Below are positions 34,667 through 43,537 of a stretch of 64,000 bases of DNA, in pieces. A program made the translations under genes and the position numbers. This DNA is from Erythrobacter sp. YT30 (lineage in GTDB: Bacteria; Pseudomonadota; Alphaproteobacteria; Sphingomonadales; Sphingomonadaceae): assembly GCF_001542875.1 (NCBI RefSeq), contig NZ_LMAF01000002.1:186001-250000 (forward strand), in the 5' to 3' direction. The first letter of the stretch is position 1. Each line of letters starts with the position of its first letter. Below the pieces are notes generated by a model. That model did not search any database, was not told the origin of the DNA, and worked only from the letters and a program-made list of their open reading frames with translations.

Positions 34667-35167
34667 CTACGCCCCGACGCTATCCCGCACTACGGCGACA
34701 CCCGCCTCGCGCTGTTCTTTCAGCTCTTTCTTCAAGACTTGCGGATCGCGCGCAAAAACGAAGCCGAAGCTGACCCCGCCTTCCTTGCCAACGGTGGCAT
34801 GGTGCAGCTTGTGCGCCTGCACCAGACGCTTGGCATAGCCTTTCTTGGGCACCCACTTCCAATAGCGCTGATGCACAAGTCCATCATGGATCAGCGTGTA
34901 GATGACACCGTAAAGCGAGATGCCAACGGCAAACCACCACAACCAATCCCAGTAAAGCGAGCCATAGATATACATTGCCGCGTTGATGGTGCCGAATACA
35001 ACCGCGAACAGATCATTCTTCTCAAACACGTTGTCATGCGGTTCGTGATGGTCGCGGTGCCAGCCCCAGCCCCATCCGTGCATGATGTATTTGTGTGCCC
35101 ACCACGCAAACAGCTCCATCCCGATAAGAGAGGACATGACGGTGAGGAAGATTTCGAGCCAGCTCAT
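34667..35167 (-). CDS. crtZ: Beta-carotene 3-hydroxylase
   Basis: 166 residues, an integral-membrane di-iron fatty-acid-hydroxylase-type protein. The His clusters are HKYIMHG, WHRDHHEPH and 'AHKLHHA' plus 'HDGLVHQRY'. CrtZ adds 3-hydroxyl groups to beta-ionone rings, giving zeaxanthin, or astaxanthin together with a ketolase. Its start overlaps the crtW stop by ATGA, so the two steps are co-translated. Confidence 0.94.
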   Translation of the reverse strand: MSWLEIFLTVMSSLIGMELFAWWAHKYIMHGWGWGWHRDHHEPHDNVFEKNDLFAVVFGTINAAMYIYGSLYWDWLWWFAVGISLYGVIYTLIHDGLVHQRYWKWVPKKGYAKRLVQAHKLHHATVGKEGGVSFGFVFARDPQVLKKELKEQREAGVAVVRDSVGA

Positions 35168-35973
35168 GCTGCCGCTTCCTTACTCTGATCCGCTGTCGTT
35201 TCCAAGACGGCGCCTATGCCTGCACGCTTTGCCGAAGGGAGCGCCCACCAAGGGACATCGGGTTTGCGGTGGTGTTCTAGGTGATATCCGAAATGAAAGC
35301 AGGTGAAGAGGCTCGCGAGCGTGCCGAAATCGTTGCTGCGCGCATTGTGCCGATCCGCGAAAGGCTTTCCCTCGGCCTGATGATGCGGGCGATAGGTGCC
35401 GAAATAAAACAGTTGAAGCGAGGAAAGTAGCGCCGGTGCGCCGTACAGGACGAAGATCTTTAGGAACGAGATATCAAATACAAACAGATAGATGCCAACG
35501 ACTGTGTGCACGAACAGCAAGGACTGCCAGCCGAAGTAGCGTTTGAAGAACGTCCAATACCATTTGAGGAAATGCCCCGGATTGTGCTCATCAAAATCGG
35601 GATCGCCAGCGCGGCCTGACATCTTGTGATGGGTGAAATGCGCATCGCGCAGGGTTCGCCAGTTGAACCCCGCATAAAGCATCAAGAGCACCGCCCCGAT
35701 GGCCGAATTGAGCCACGGTTTTCCCGGCGCAAGGCTGCCGTGCATTGCATCATGGCAGACGATAAACACACCGACCGAAAGCCAAATCTGCACCAAGGCC
35801 ATCGCGAGCGCGATGGGAAGGCTCGCCCATGTAAGCTCAAACACGAACATGCCGTAGAAATGGATGCCCAGCCACCCGCCCGCGATCATCGCAGCGAGCG
35901 TCAGCCCAATGGCGCTTTGCATCGTGCGGGAGGGAAGTGTGTGAACGCGCTGCATATTATGCGAGATACGCAT
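35164..35973 (-). CDS. crtW: Beta-carotene 4-ketolase
   Basis: About 269 residues from the ATG at 35973 (MRISHNMQRV). Starts at 36024 and 35955 are alternatives, and none has a clear ribosome site. It is a CrtW-type desaturase-like membrane protein with His boxes HDAMHG, 'DAHFTHHKMSG' and 'CFHFGYHLEHH', and 'APALLSSLQLFYFGTYRPH' typical of bacterial CrtW. It adds 4-keto groups to beta-carotene. With crtZ it predicts canthaxanthin/astaxanthin-type pigments. The other crt genes lie elsewhere. Confidence 0.92.
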   Translation of the reverse strand: MRISHNMQRVHTLPSRTMQSAIGLTLAAMIAGGWLGIHFYGMFVFELTWASLPIALAMALVQIWLSVGVFIVCHDAMHGSLAPGKPWLNSAIGAVLLMLYAGFNWRTLRDAHFTHHKMSGRAGDPDFDEHNPGHFLKWYWTFFKRYFGWQSLLFVHTVVGIYLFVFDISFLKIFVLYGAPALLSSLQLFYFGTYRPHHQAEGKPFADRHNARSNDFGTLASLFTCFHFGYHLEHHRKPDVPWWALPSAKRAGIGAVLETTADQSKEAAA

Positions 35974-36029
35974 AGGGTGCTTTGTTGGTTGCGTACAGTG
36001 CGAGGATGTAACCACCCTCGCCATTGGGT

Positions 36030-36431
36030 TCAGTCGCCTTCTGGAAAGAAGAATTCACGCAGGTGTTCGCCGATCCTCGCAGGACGCAGCGTTTCAGCGT
36101 CAATGCAGCACCAGCTTGAGCGAACTTCAGCCAAGACGTCTTCACCGCGCCGGATCACCGTGTGATAAAAAGCGCGCGCACCGTTATAACGTTCGAGCAC
36201 GGTCTGAGCGATCACATCATCTTCAAGAAAAGCAGGCTTTCGGTAGGTGATCTCGTGCTTGAGTGCGACCCAGGCCTTGCTGGCGACATCATCCGCAGGC
36301 GCCAGCTTATTCCAGTGAGAAAGCACAGCATCCTGCACCCAGTTGAGATACCGCGCATTGTTCACATGGCCCATGAAATCGATGTCATCGGGCTGGATCT
36401 CAATAGGGTAGGTGTGCGGAGTTGCTGACAT
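36030..36431 (-). CDS. 4HBT-type acyl-CoA thioesterase
   Basis: 133 residues. The hotdog core has the 4HBT Asp motif 'DDIDFMGHVNNARYLNWVQD' near residue 16-35, then 'HEITYRKPAFLEDDVIAQT'. YbgC-like enzymes hydrolyse acyl-CoAs. It is on the crtW strand, 56 bp upstream of it, and may share its transcript. It is divergent from leuC. Confidence 0.9.
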   Translation of the reverse strand: MSATPHTYPIEIQPDDIDFMGHVNNARYLNWVQDAVLSHWNKLAPADDVASKAWVALKHEITYRKPAFLEDDVIAQTVLERYNGARAFYHTVIRRGEDVLAEVRSSWCCIDAETLRPARIGEHLREFFFPEGD

Positions 36432-36624
36432 ATGTGTCAGCTAGGCGGAATTTCTTAAGATTCCAAGACACCAAGTGATGATACGGCGTCAAAAGCAATC
36501 GCTTTGTCGTCTCAGCTTATCCCGCTTCCGAATTGCGGCAGTCTTTTTGTGACTTGGTCCGCTGAGCGGAGAATTCCTTCACACCGCTCTTGTCACGTGG
36601 GTTAGCGCAATCTAGCTCATTTGC

Positions 36625-38052
36625 ATGGCCAACAAACCACGCACTCTTTACGAAAAAATCTGGGATGCGCACGTCGTTGAGACGCGCGATGATGGGACCT
36701 CACTTATCTATATCGACCGCCATCTGGTGCACGAGGTTACGAGCCCGCAAGCCTTTGATGCCTTGCGGATTAGCGGACGCAAAGTGAGGCGGCCCGAACT
36801 TACTCTGGCAGTGCCTGATCATAACCTGCCGACCACCGCGCGGCGCGATGCAAAAGGCGCACGCGTACCGATTGCAGATCCGCAAAGCGCAGCCCAGTTG
36901 GAAGCGCTTGAACGCAACGCGCCCGATTTCGGTATCCGGTACATCGGAGATGCCGACGATGAACAAGGCATCGTGCATGTGGTCGGCCCTGAACAAGGCT
37001 TTTCTCTGCCCGGCACCACCATCGTTTGCGGAGATTCGCACACGGCCAGCCATGGGGGCCTTGGCGCGCTCGCTTTTGGTATCGGCACAAGCGAGGTTGA
37101 ACATGTCCTTGCAACGCAAACGCTGCTTCTCCAGCAATCGAAATCCATGGAAGTTCGAGTGGAGGGAGACCTACCCCCCGGCGTCACTGCCAAGGATTTG
37201 ATCCTGCACATCATCGGCGTCATTGGCGCAGCTGGCGGGACAGGCCACGTGATCGAATACCGCGGCCAGGTGTTCGAGGATATGAGTGTCGAGCAGCGCT
37301 TGACCGTTTGCAATATGAGCATTGAGGCAGGCGCGCGTGCTGGTCTCATTGCGCCTGATGAAACAGTCTTCCGCTATCTCAAAGGCCGGCCCATGGCACC
37401 CAAGGGCGCGGACTGGGATGACGCGGTCGCTTATTGGAAGACGCTGCACAGCGATGTCGGCGCTGTCTTCGCCAAATCAGTAGTCATCAATGCCGCCGAT
37501 ATTGCGCCAACGGTAAGCTGGGGCACCAGCCCAGAAGACGTCGTCCCGATCAGCGGATCAGTCCCCGCGCCTGAAAGCTTTCCAGATGAAAGCAAGCAGG
37601 CAGCGGCGAAAAAAAGCCTTGATTACATGGGCCTAACGCCCGGAACGCCGGTCGCGGAAATCCCGATTGAGAATATCTTTATCGGCAGTTGCACCAACAG
37701 CCGTATCGAAGACTTACGCGCCGCTTCCAAAGTGCTCGAAGGTCGATCAAAGGCAGACAATGTGCGCTGGGCTATCGTGGTTCCGGGATCTGGCCTTGTA
37801 AAACGCCAGGCCGAAGAAGAAGGCCTCGACAAGATCTTTACCGATGCAGGCTTTGAATGGCGCGAGCCGGGTTGTTCGGCGTGCCTTGGCATGAATCCTG
37901 ACAAAGTCCCCGCTGGTGAGCGCTGCGCCTCCACGTCCAATCGCAATTTCGTTGGCCGTCAGGGCCCGGGAGCGCGCACGCACCTAGTCTCGCCCGCCAT
38001 GGCAGCGGCAGCGGCTGTCAAAGGCCGCCTTACCGACGTTCGCGAGCTTTGA
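36625..38052 (+). CDS. leuC: 3-isopropylmalate dehydratase large subunit
   Basis: 475 residues. The aconitase-family signatures are '[20 protein letters not shown]', in part, and the 4Fe-4S cysteines in '[12 protein letters not shown]' and '[10 protein letters not shown]'. It isomerises 2- to 3-isopropylmalate in leucine synthesis with LeuD, encoded 0.7 kb downstream. The upstream 193 bp shows no leader peptide or attenuator that I can support. Confidence 0.97.
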   Translation: MANKPRTLYEKIWDAHVVETRDDGTSLIYIDRHLVHEVTSPQAFDALRISGRKVRRPELTLAVPDHNLPTTARRDAKGARVPIADPQSAAQLEALERNAPDFGIRYIGDADDEQGIVHVVGPEQGFSLPGTTIVCGDSHTASHGGLGALAFGIGTSEVEHVLATQTLLLQQSKSMEVRVEGDLPPGVTAKDLILHIIGVIGAAGGTGHVIEYRGQVFEDMSVEQRLTVCNMSIEAGARAGLIAPDETVFRYLKGRPMAPKGADWDDAVAYWKTLHSDVGAVFAKSVVINAADIAPTVSWGTSPEDVVPISGSVPAPESFPDESKQAAAKKSLDYMGLTPGTPVAEIPIENIFIGSCTNSRIEDLRAASKVLEGRSKADNVRWAIVVPGSGLVKRQAEEEGLDKIFTDAGFEWREPGCSACLGMNPDKVPAGERCASTSNRNFVGRQGPGARTHLVSPAMAAAAAVKGRLTDVREL

Positions 38053-38055
38053 TGT

Positions 38056-38460
38056 ATGACCGGCGGATGTCACTGCGGTGCTGTCCGGGTGACGATCCCT
38101 GCAAAGCCTGACTACATCAACCTGTGCGATTGCTCTCTTTGCGCAAAATCAGGTGGTGCTTGGGGCTATTTTGACGCAGGCGACGTGAAGGTCGAAGGCG
38201 AAACGAGTGCCTACCGTCGATCAGACATGGCCCAGCCAGCGGTTGAACTCCACTTTTGCCCGCAATGCGGAACGACCACTCACTGGGTGGGTATCCCGTA
38301 TACTGCTGCTGGACGTTCGGGCGTGAACGTTCGCATTTTTGAGCCTGAAGACTTTGAAGGCATCGAAGCGAGGTTCCTTGATGGCCGCAATTGGACTGGC
38401 AGTTCAGCACCCGCCCGCAAGCGCCGCGTTGGAATTGTCGGCGAAGATGTATTCCTCTGA
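38056..38460 (+). CDS. GFA family (glutathione-dependent formaldehyde-activating-like) zinc protein
   Basis: 134 residues. Zinc-binding cysteines are arranged as 'GGCHCGAVRVT', 'NLCDCSLCAKSG' and 'HFCPQCGTTTHW', the GFA/CENP-V fold. Relatives are S-hydroxymethylglutathione synthase-like, but most are uncharacterised. It starts 3 nt after leuC, so it is part of the leu transcript by position. Confidence 0.9.
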   Translation: MTGGCHCGAVRVTIPAKPDYINLCDCSLCAKSGGAWGYFDAGDVKVEGETSAYRRSDMAQPAVELHFCPQCGTTTHWVGIPYTAAGRSGVNVRIFEPEDFEGIEARFLDGRNWTGSSAPARKRRVGIVGEDVFL

Positions 38461-38508
38461 TCGCTGCGGTCTTGTATTAAACGCAATCGCACCGCATGAG
38501 GTCTTACC

Positions 38509-38703
38509 ATGACTGACAAACCCGACGACGAATCCTCCAAGAAATCAAAATCCGCGCGCAATGCAGCAATCGGCGCAGCGGCAACGATTGGTTCTGCTGC
38601 GATTGCTGCGGCGCTCCTTTACGTTGGGCGGCGATCCAAAAAGACGACCGCCGAAGAGCCTCCGAAATCGGTGCCGTCGGGCGAAAAGCCTGAAACCGAC
38701 TGA
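38509..38703 (+). CDS. Small single-pass membrane protein between leuC and leuD, unknown
   Basis: 64 residues. A charged N-terminus (DKPDDESSKKSKSARN), one Ala-rich membrane helix (AAIGAAATIGSAAIAAALLY), and a basic then Pro/Glu-rich tail. No family is recognised. It lies in the leu operon, 27 bp before leuD. Confidence 0.55.
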   Translation: MTDKPDDESSKKSKSARNAAIGAAATIGSAAIAAALLYVGRRSKKTTAEEPPKSVPSGEKPETD

Positions 38704-38730
38704 GTTCGCATCAACACTCCGGAACAGCCC

Positions 38731-39333
38731 ATGAAACCGCTTTCAACCGTGTCAGGAAAAGCCATCCCTTTTGGCGCGAAGAACATCGACACTGATATCA
38801 TCATCGCCGCGGAATGGCTGAAAACGATAACGCGTGAAGGCCTTGGCAAAGGCGCGTTTCAAAGCATTCGCGCGAGTGACCCTGACAATGTGTTTGATGA
38901 TCCCGCCTATGCTGGCTCGCCCATTCTGATTGCTGGCGACAATTTCGGATGCGGGTCAAGCCGCGAACATGCCGCCTGGGCGATAGGCGATATGGGCATT
39001 CGCGTCGTGATCGCACCCAGCTATTCCGACATCTTTTCGGGCAATGCTGTCAAGAACGGCATCCTGCCTGTGGTCTTGCCCCAATCGGCAATTGATCGTT
39101 TGATGGAGGTTGCACGCGAGGGCGATCCGATCCACGTCGATCTGGAAGCGCAGACCGTCACAACCGAATTTCAGGATCGATTTGCATTCGAAATCGATTC
39201 GTTCCGCAAGCACTGCCTTTTGAACGGTCTCGATGAAGTCGCGCTTACAATGGAGCGCGATCAGGCAATCGGTGCATATGAAACGCGCCGCACGACCGAT
39301 CAAAGTTGGATCATGCGCGGCACCGCCGCGTAA
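38731..39333 (+). CDS. leuD: 3-isopropylmalate dehydratase small subunit
   Basis: 200 residues. '[16 protein letters not shown]' and '[20 protein letters not shown]' with the substrate-specificity loop identify LeuD. It pairs with LeuC. The quinone oxidoreductase gene begins 29 bp downstream on the same strand. Confidence 0.97.
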   Translation: MKPLSTVSGKAIPFGAKNIDTDIIIAAEWLKTITREGLGKGAFQSIRASDPDNVFDDPAYAGSPILIAGDNFGCGSSREHAAWAIGDMGIRVVIAPSYSDIFSGNAVKNGILPVVLPQSAIDRLMEVAREGDPIHVDLEAQTVTTEFQDRFAFEIDSFRKHCLLNGLDEVALTMERDQAIGAYETRRTTDQSWIMRGTAA

Positions 39334-39362
39334 CCGAACAAACCACAGGGAGAACATTCGCT

Positions 39363-40361
39363 ATGAAAGCCATTCGCACGCACGCCGTCGGCGGTCCGGA
39401 AACGCTAACTCTGGATGAAGTGGATGCGCCCTCCCCCGGCAAAGGCGAAGTTGTGGTGGCCGTAAAGGCATGCGCGATCAATTATCCGGACACTTTGATG
39501 ATCCGCGATCTGTATCAATTCAAACCTGAGCGCCCCTATTCGCCGGGCGGCGAACTCGCTGGCGTGATCGAAGCGATTGGCGAAGGTGTTGAAGGCTATT
39601 CAGTCGGTGACCGGGTGATGGCGGGCATCGGCAATGGTGGCCTTGCCGAAAAGGTCGCAGTGCCAGCGGCGCGCATGTTCCCCATTCCCGATGGCGTTCC
39701 CTTTGAAAAAGCCGCCAGCCTGTTGATGACATACGGCACGACGATCCACGGCTTGAAGGATCGCGGCCACATCAAGGAAGGCGATGTCGTGCTCATCCTT
39801 GGCGCGGCAGGCGGCGTCGGGCTTTCAGCGGTTGAACTCGCAAAGGCATTTGGCGCGCGCGTGATTGCCGCCGTTTCCTCCGAAGCCAAGGGCGAAGTAG
39901 CGCGCAAGGCTGGTGCGGATGAAGTGGTGATCTACCCGCGCGAAGAAATGGATAAGGCAGCTTCCAAGGAACTCGCCAATGCCTTCAAAGCCGCCTGCGG
40001 CCCCACCGGCGCCAATATCGTCTACGATATTGTCGGCGGTCAGTACTCAGAACCGGCATTGCGCTCAATCGCTTGGGAAGGACGCTTCCTGGTGGTGGGT
40101 TTCCCGGCAGGGATTGCAAAAATGCCTCTCAACCTCACGCTGCTCAAATCATGTGATATCTGCGGCGTTTTCTGGGGAGCATTCACCGCTCGCGAGCCAG
40201 CGAAATTTGTTGCACAGGTGAAGGAATTGTTTGCGCTCATGCAAGAAGGCAAGATTGATCCTCTCGTGTCAGAAACATTCCCGTTGGAACGCGCAGGCGA
40301 AGCAATCGCCAAGCTCGAAAACCGTGAAGCGGTTGGCAAACTTGTTGTCACGATGGAGTGA
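39363..40361 (+). CDS. NADPH:quinone oxidoreductase family protein (zinc-free MDR)
   Basis: 332 residues from the ATG at 39363. It has an MDR fold with a GroES-like N-terminus, 'SPGGELAGVIEAIGEGVEGY' and the nucleotide-binding 'VLILGAAGGVGLSAVELAKA'. The zinc ligands of alcohol dehydrogenases are absent, as in quinone oxidoreductases. The end is 'LENREAVGKLVVTME'. It reduces quinones or enals in relatives; the exact substrate is unknown. Confidence 0.9.
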   Translation: MKAIRTHAVGGPETLTLDEVDAPSPGKGEVVVAVKACAINYPDTLMIRDLYQFKPERPYSPGGELAGVIEAIGEGVEGYSVGDRVMAGIGNGGLAEKVAVPAARMFPIPDGVPFEKAASLLMTYGTTIHGLKDRGHIKEGDVVLILGAAGGVGLSAVELAKAFGARVIAAVSSEAKGEVARKAGADEVVIYPREEMDKAASKELANAFKAACGPTGANIVYDIVGGQYSEPALRSIAWEGRFLVVGFPAGIAKMPLNLTLLKSCDICGVFWGAFTAREPAKFVAQVKELFALMQEGKIDPLVSETFPLERAGEAIAKLENREAVGKLVVTME

Positions 40362-40436
40362 TTTTCGTGTGCCCCTGGCGCTTGCCGCCGTGCCACTCGC
40401 ACCCTATTTCAGACTTGTATTCCATCGGAGGGACTT

Positions 40437-40760
40437 ATGACCGATTTCAAAGATCGCGAACGCGCTGAAGAAGCCAAATTCGCACTCGACGAAGAAACTG
40501 CATTCAAGATCGCTGCGCGCCGAAACCGTTTGCTCGGCGAATGGGCAGCTGGCGAAATGAATCTCACACAGGAAGAAACCGACGCTTACAAAAAGGCTGT
40601 CGTGCAAGCTGACTTCGAAGAGGCAGGCGATGAAGATGTCATACGGAAGCTTCTGGGCGACCTAACAGCCGCGGAATGTGATGTTTCCGAAGCCGACATT
40701 CGCGCAAAGCTGGAAGAGTGCTCGATCGAAGCGCGGCGCCAATTGATGAGCGAAAACTAA
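40437..40760 (+). CDS. F1-ATPase inhibitor subunit zeta (DUF1476)
   Basis: 107 residues. It starts 'FKDRERAEEAKFALDEETAF', followed by 'AARRNRLLGEWAAGEMNLT', the DUF1476 hallmark. In Paracoccus the homologous zeta protein blocks rotation of F1-ATPase in the hydrolytic direction through its N-terminus. It is found essentially in alphaproteobacteria. It is followed 23 bp later by bolA and then grxD. Confidence 0.92.
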   Translation: MTDFKDRERAEEAKFALDEETAFKIAARRNRLLGEWAAGEMNLTQEETDAYKKAVVQADFEEAGDEDVIRKLLGDLTAAECDVSEADIRAKLEECSIEARRQLMSEN

Positions 40761-40783
40761 CCTACCGGAAGGATCGCGCGACA

Positions 40784-41017
40784 ATGCCGATGAAAGGCGA
40801 AGACATTATCTCTGCCATCGAAGCGGAGCTACCCGGCGCTGTGGTCGAATTGACCGACCTTGCTGGTGATAACGACCATTGGGCCGCAATTGTCACCGCG
40901 CCGCAATTCGCAGGCAAGACCCGCGTCGCGCAGCACAAGATGGTCTATGCCGCTTTCGGCGAGAAAATGGGCGGCGAACTGCACGCCTTGCAAGTGACCA
41001 CGCGCGTTCCCACGTAA
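40784..41017 (+). CDS. BolA family protein
   Basis: 77 residues from the ATG at 40784, with ggaagga upstream. The BolA/IbaG fold has 'ELTDLAGDNDHWAAIVTAPQ' and 'TRVAQHKMVYAAFGEKMGGE', with the invariant His that can ligate a bridging 2Fe-2S cluster with a CGFS glutaredoxin. It is encoded immediately before such a glutaredoxin. Confidence 0.93.
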   Translation: MPMKGEDIISAIEAELPGAVVELTDLAGDNDHWAAIVTAPQFAGKTRVAQHKMVYAAFGEKMGGELHALQVTTRVPT

Positions 41018-41065
41018 TTGATCATAAACACCGCTACCCAAACTTAGATAAAGGCCACCCACCTC

Positions 41066-41404
41066 ATGGCTGACACTGACACCGACACTCGCATTTCAGG
41101 CCTCGTGAAGGACAACGATGTTGTCTTGTTCATGAAAGGCACCCCGCTCTTCCCTCAATGCGGATTTTCCAGCCGCGCAGTCGCAATCCTCGATCATTGC
41201 GGCGTCGCTTATGAAAGCGTCGATGTGCTGCAGGACATGGAGATTCGTCAGGGGATCAAGACGTATTCTGATTGGCCCACGATCCCGCAGCTTTACGTCA
41301 AAGGCGAATTTGTCGGCGGATCGGACATCATGATGGAGATGTTCGAGGCAGGCGAGTTGCAGCAGATGATGGACGAAAACGGCGTCGCAAAAGCCGAAGG
41401 GTAA
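41066..41404 (+). CDS. grxD: Monothiol CGFS glutaredoxin (Grx4 type)
   Basis: 112 residues. The active site is PQCGFSSRAV near residue 30, with 'DWPTIPQLYVKGEFVGGSDI' as the glutathione-binding region. It carries and transfers 2Fe-2S clusters, usually with BolA, whose gene precedes it. A strong terminator ends the unit. Confidence 0.96.
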   Translation: MADTDTDTRISGLVKDNDVVLFMKGTPLFPQCGFSSRAVAILDHCGVAYESVDVLQDMEIRQGIKTYSDWPTIPQLYVKGEFVGGSDIMMEMFEAGELQQMMDENGVAKAEG

Positions 41405-41443
41405 AATGCCCAAGCGCTCTTAGAACGCACCTCAAATAAAAGA

Positions 41444-41480
41444 AGCCGCCTTACGAGACCAATCGTAAGGCGGCTCTTTT
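41444..41480 (+). terminator. Rho-independent terminator of the zeta-bolA-grxD unit
   Basis: AGCCGCCTTACGA and TCGTAAGGCGGCT form a perfect 13-bp stem with loop GACCAA, followed by CTTTT. Confidence 0.93.
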
Positions 41481-41643
41481 AATAACGGGGAGGCTAAACC
41501 TAGAGACCAAAAAAGGTTCTGCCTCTGCTCGAAGACCACTCAGAGCTGCCCAATACCATGCAGCAGGCGTGCCAAAAGTGCTTTGCTCCGCATTTTCAGT
41601 GATTAAGATGGTAAAGGCCAATTAACCATACGCCCCATTGTAA

Positions 41644-41663
41644 AGTTAGCCGACATGCTAACT
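41644..41663. promoter_or_regulatory. Inverted repeat upstream of the Nudix gene
   Basis: AGTTAGC-CGACAT-GCTAACT, perfect 7-bp arms 64 bp before the Nudix start, followed by a second pair (TTGCCAA...TTGGCAA, 41669-41698). It is a candidate operator. I see no gene in the 41481-41727 gap. Confidence 0.4.
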
Positions 41664-41727
41664 GCACTTTTGCCAATTGCCGGGCTATCCACTTGGCAAT
41701 CAAGCCGACACCCGCCATTCAGTGCTC

Positions 41728-42513
41728 ATGAGCGAAACACAGCAAGAAGCCATTCCGGCCGCGACAATCATCATCTTTCGAGACGCGCCGGATGGAGGCG
41801 ATCCTGAGATTCTGATGACAGTCCGTTCGCGGACAATGACTTTTGCTGGCGGAATGGCGGTGTTTCCCGGCGGCAGAGTTGATCCTGAAGATTTTGCCTT
41901 TGGCGAAACTGTTGTCGCGAAGGGCGAACATGACATTTCGGCAGACGAGGCCGCTCACCAGATCGCTGCCGTGCGCGAAACATTGGAAGAAACAGGGCTT
42001 GCTCTGGGGCTGTCAGGAGATGTGACCGGAGACAAAGCGGCAAAAGCGCGTGCCATGCTGGAGGACAAGGGCGTGCTCGCCCCCGTTCTGGAGGCTTTTG
42101 AATGGGAGCTGGACCTTTCTCAGATCGTCCCGTTTGCGCGGTGGTATCCCAAGAATGAGAAATTGACCCGCACCTACGATACGCGCTTCTATCTCGCCAA
42201 TCTGGGCACTGGCGCGGTGGATGTTTCGATCGATCAGACTGAGAACACAAAACTGTTCTGGGTCAGCGCCAGGGGTGCTCTCGACATGGCGGAAGAAGGT
42301 AAGATCAAACTGATCTTTCCCACACGCCGGAACCTCGAACGCCTCGCCCTTTTTGCAAGTTTCGCCGAAGCGCGCGCACAGGCTGAAGCGATCCCGGTCA
42401 AGACGATCATACCCAAAGTCGACAAAAGCAGCGGCCAGCCGATGCTGACCATCCTTGAAGATGCCGGATATCCCGTGACATCCGAATTGCTGGAGACAGT
42501 CGCGAGGGGATGA
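41728..42513 (+). CDS. Nudix hydrolase
   Basis: 261 residues from the ATG at 41728; an in-frame start at 41677 adds unsupported residues. The catalytic box has the core 'AAVRETLEETGLALG' (REx2EExG). 'TMTFAGGMAVFPGGRVDPED' near residue 45 resembles the NUDT7/NUDT19-like subfamily that hydrolyses acyl-CoA or NDP-sugar type substrates. The substrate is not assignable. No ribosome site is visible. Confidence 0.88.
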   Translation: MSETQQEAIPAATIIIFRDAPDGGDPEILMTVRSRTMTFAGGMAVFPGGRVDPEDFAFGETVVAKGEHDISADEAAHQIAAVRETLEETGLALGLSGDVTGDKAAKARAMLEDKGVLAPVLEAFEWELDLSQIVPFARWYPKNEKLTRTYDTRFYLANLGTGAVDVSIDQTENTKLFWVSARGALDMAEEGKIKLIFPTRRNLERLALFASFAEARAQAEAIPVKTIIPKVDKSSGQPMLTILEDAGYPVTSELLETVARG

Positions 42514-42518
42514 TGGGA

Positions 42519-42595
42519 TGGCGCGCCCTGCAGGACTCGAACCTGCTGCCTCAAGATTAGAAGTCTCGCGCTCTATCCAGATGAGCTAAGGGCGC
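42519..42595 (-). tRNA. tRNA-Arg (anticodon TCT)
   Basis: The minus strand gives acceptor GCGCCCT/AGGGCGC, discriminator G and an encoded CCA. The D-arm is AGCTCATCTGGATAGAGC, the anticodon loop CTTCTAA (TCT), and the T-arm GCAGG-TTCGAGT-CCTGC. It decodes AGA/AGG and starts 6 bp after the Nudix stop on the opposite strand. Confidence 0.95.
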
Positions 42596-42655
42596 GCGCC
42601 GCGGTCCCAATAGCGTGCTTTCACAGGGTTTCAAATGCCGCTAAGGGCCGCGTCT

Positions 42656-43519
42656 ATGGACAAGCTTGATCCCGCAGCAGAATTCGACACCGATCCCAAT
42701 GACGGGATCGCCGCGACATCCCATGCTCCGGTAACTTTCAAGTATTATGAGTTCGTGATGGCGGCCTTTGTCGCGATCCTTCTGCTTTCGAACATCATCG
42801 GCGCTGCCAAGCTGACTTTTGTCGAAGTTCCATGGTGGCCAGAGGGCATGTGGCCAGCAGGTGATGGCGTCTTCATTTACGGCGCGGGCATCCTGTTTTT
42901 CCCGCTCGGCTATGTGATCGGCGACGTCCTTACAGAGATTTATGGCTTTGCCCGCGCGCGGCGCGTCATCTGGACGGGCTTTGCCGCGATGATCTTCATG
43001 GCTTTGATGAGCTATGTTGTTGTGTCGCTGCCCGCCTTCGATGGATGGTCGTGCGCTGCGAGCGGCTTTGAAGGAAATGGTCCATTGGTCGCGCGCGCAG
43101 GCGACGATGTGCCATTGGGGCAGATTTGCCAAGAAACATACAATTCGGTCTTTGGAAGCACGTGGCGCATCGTTGTCGCCTCGATTGTGGCATTCTGGGC
43201 AGGCGAATTCGTCAATTCCTACGTCATGGCCAAGATGAAAGTCTGGACCAAAGGCAAAGCGCTCTGGACACGCACGATTGGCTCCACAGTCTTCGGTCAG
43301 GGCGTCGATAGCCTGATCTTCTATCCGGTTGCCTTCTGGGGCATCTGGAGCACCGAGGCGGTGATCACCGTGATGATAACCAACTGGGCCTTGAAAGTTC
43401 TGTGGGAAGCGTTCTTGACCCCGGCCACCTATGTGGTGGTGGGCAAGCTGAAAAAGGCTGAGGGTGTCGATCTGTTCGACATGGATACCGATTTCTCGCC
43501 CTTCTCAAGCAAAGCCTGA
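42656..43519 (+). CDS. yhhQ: Queuosine precursor transporter (YhhQ/VUT family)
   Basis: 287 residues from the ATG at 42656. Six or so membrane helices include 'YYEFVMAAFVAILLLSNIIG', 'FPLGYVIGDVLTEIYGFAR' (family signature) and 'WTRTIGSTVFGQGVDSLIFY'. YhhQ imports preQ0/preQ1 in E. coli. An insert around residue 125-165 (WSCAASGFEGNGPLVARAGD) is a periplasmic loop. It is convergent with ppx. Confidence 0.92.
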   Translation: MDKLDPAAEFDTDPNDGIAATSHAPVTFKYYEFVMAAFVAILLLSNIIGAAKLTFVEVPWWPEGMWPAGDGVFIYGAGILFFPLGYVIGDVLTEIYGFARARRVIWTGFAAMIFMALMSYVVVSLPAFDGWSCAASGFEGNGPLVARAGDDVPLGQICQETYNSVFGSTWRIVVASIVAFWAGEFVNSYVMAKMKVWTKGKALWTRTIGSTVFGQGVDSLIFYPVAFWGIWSTEAVITVMITNWALKVLWEAFLTPATYVVVGKLKKAEGVDLFDMDTDFSPFSSKA

Positions 43520-43537
43520 GGCTAGAAACGCGAGCCC

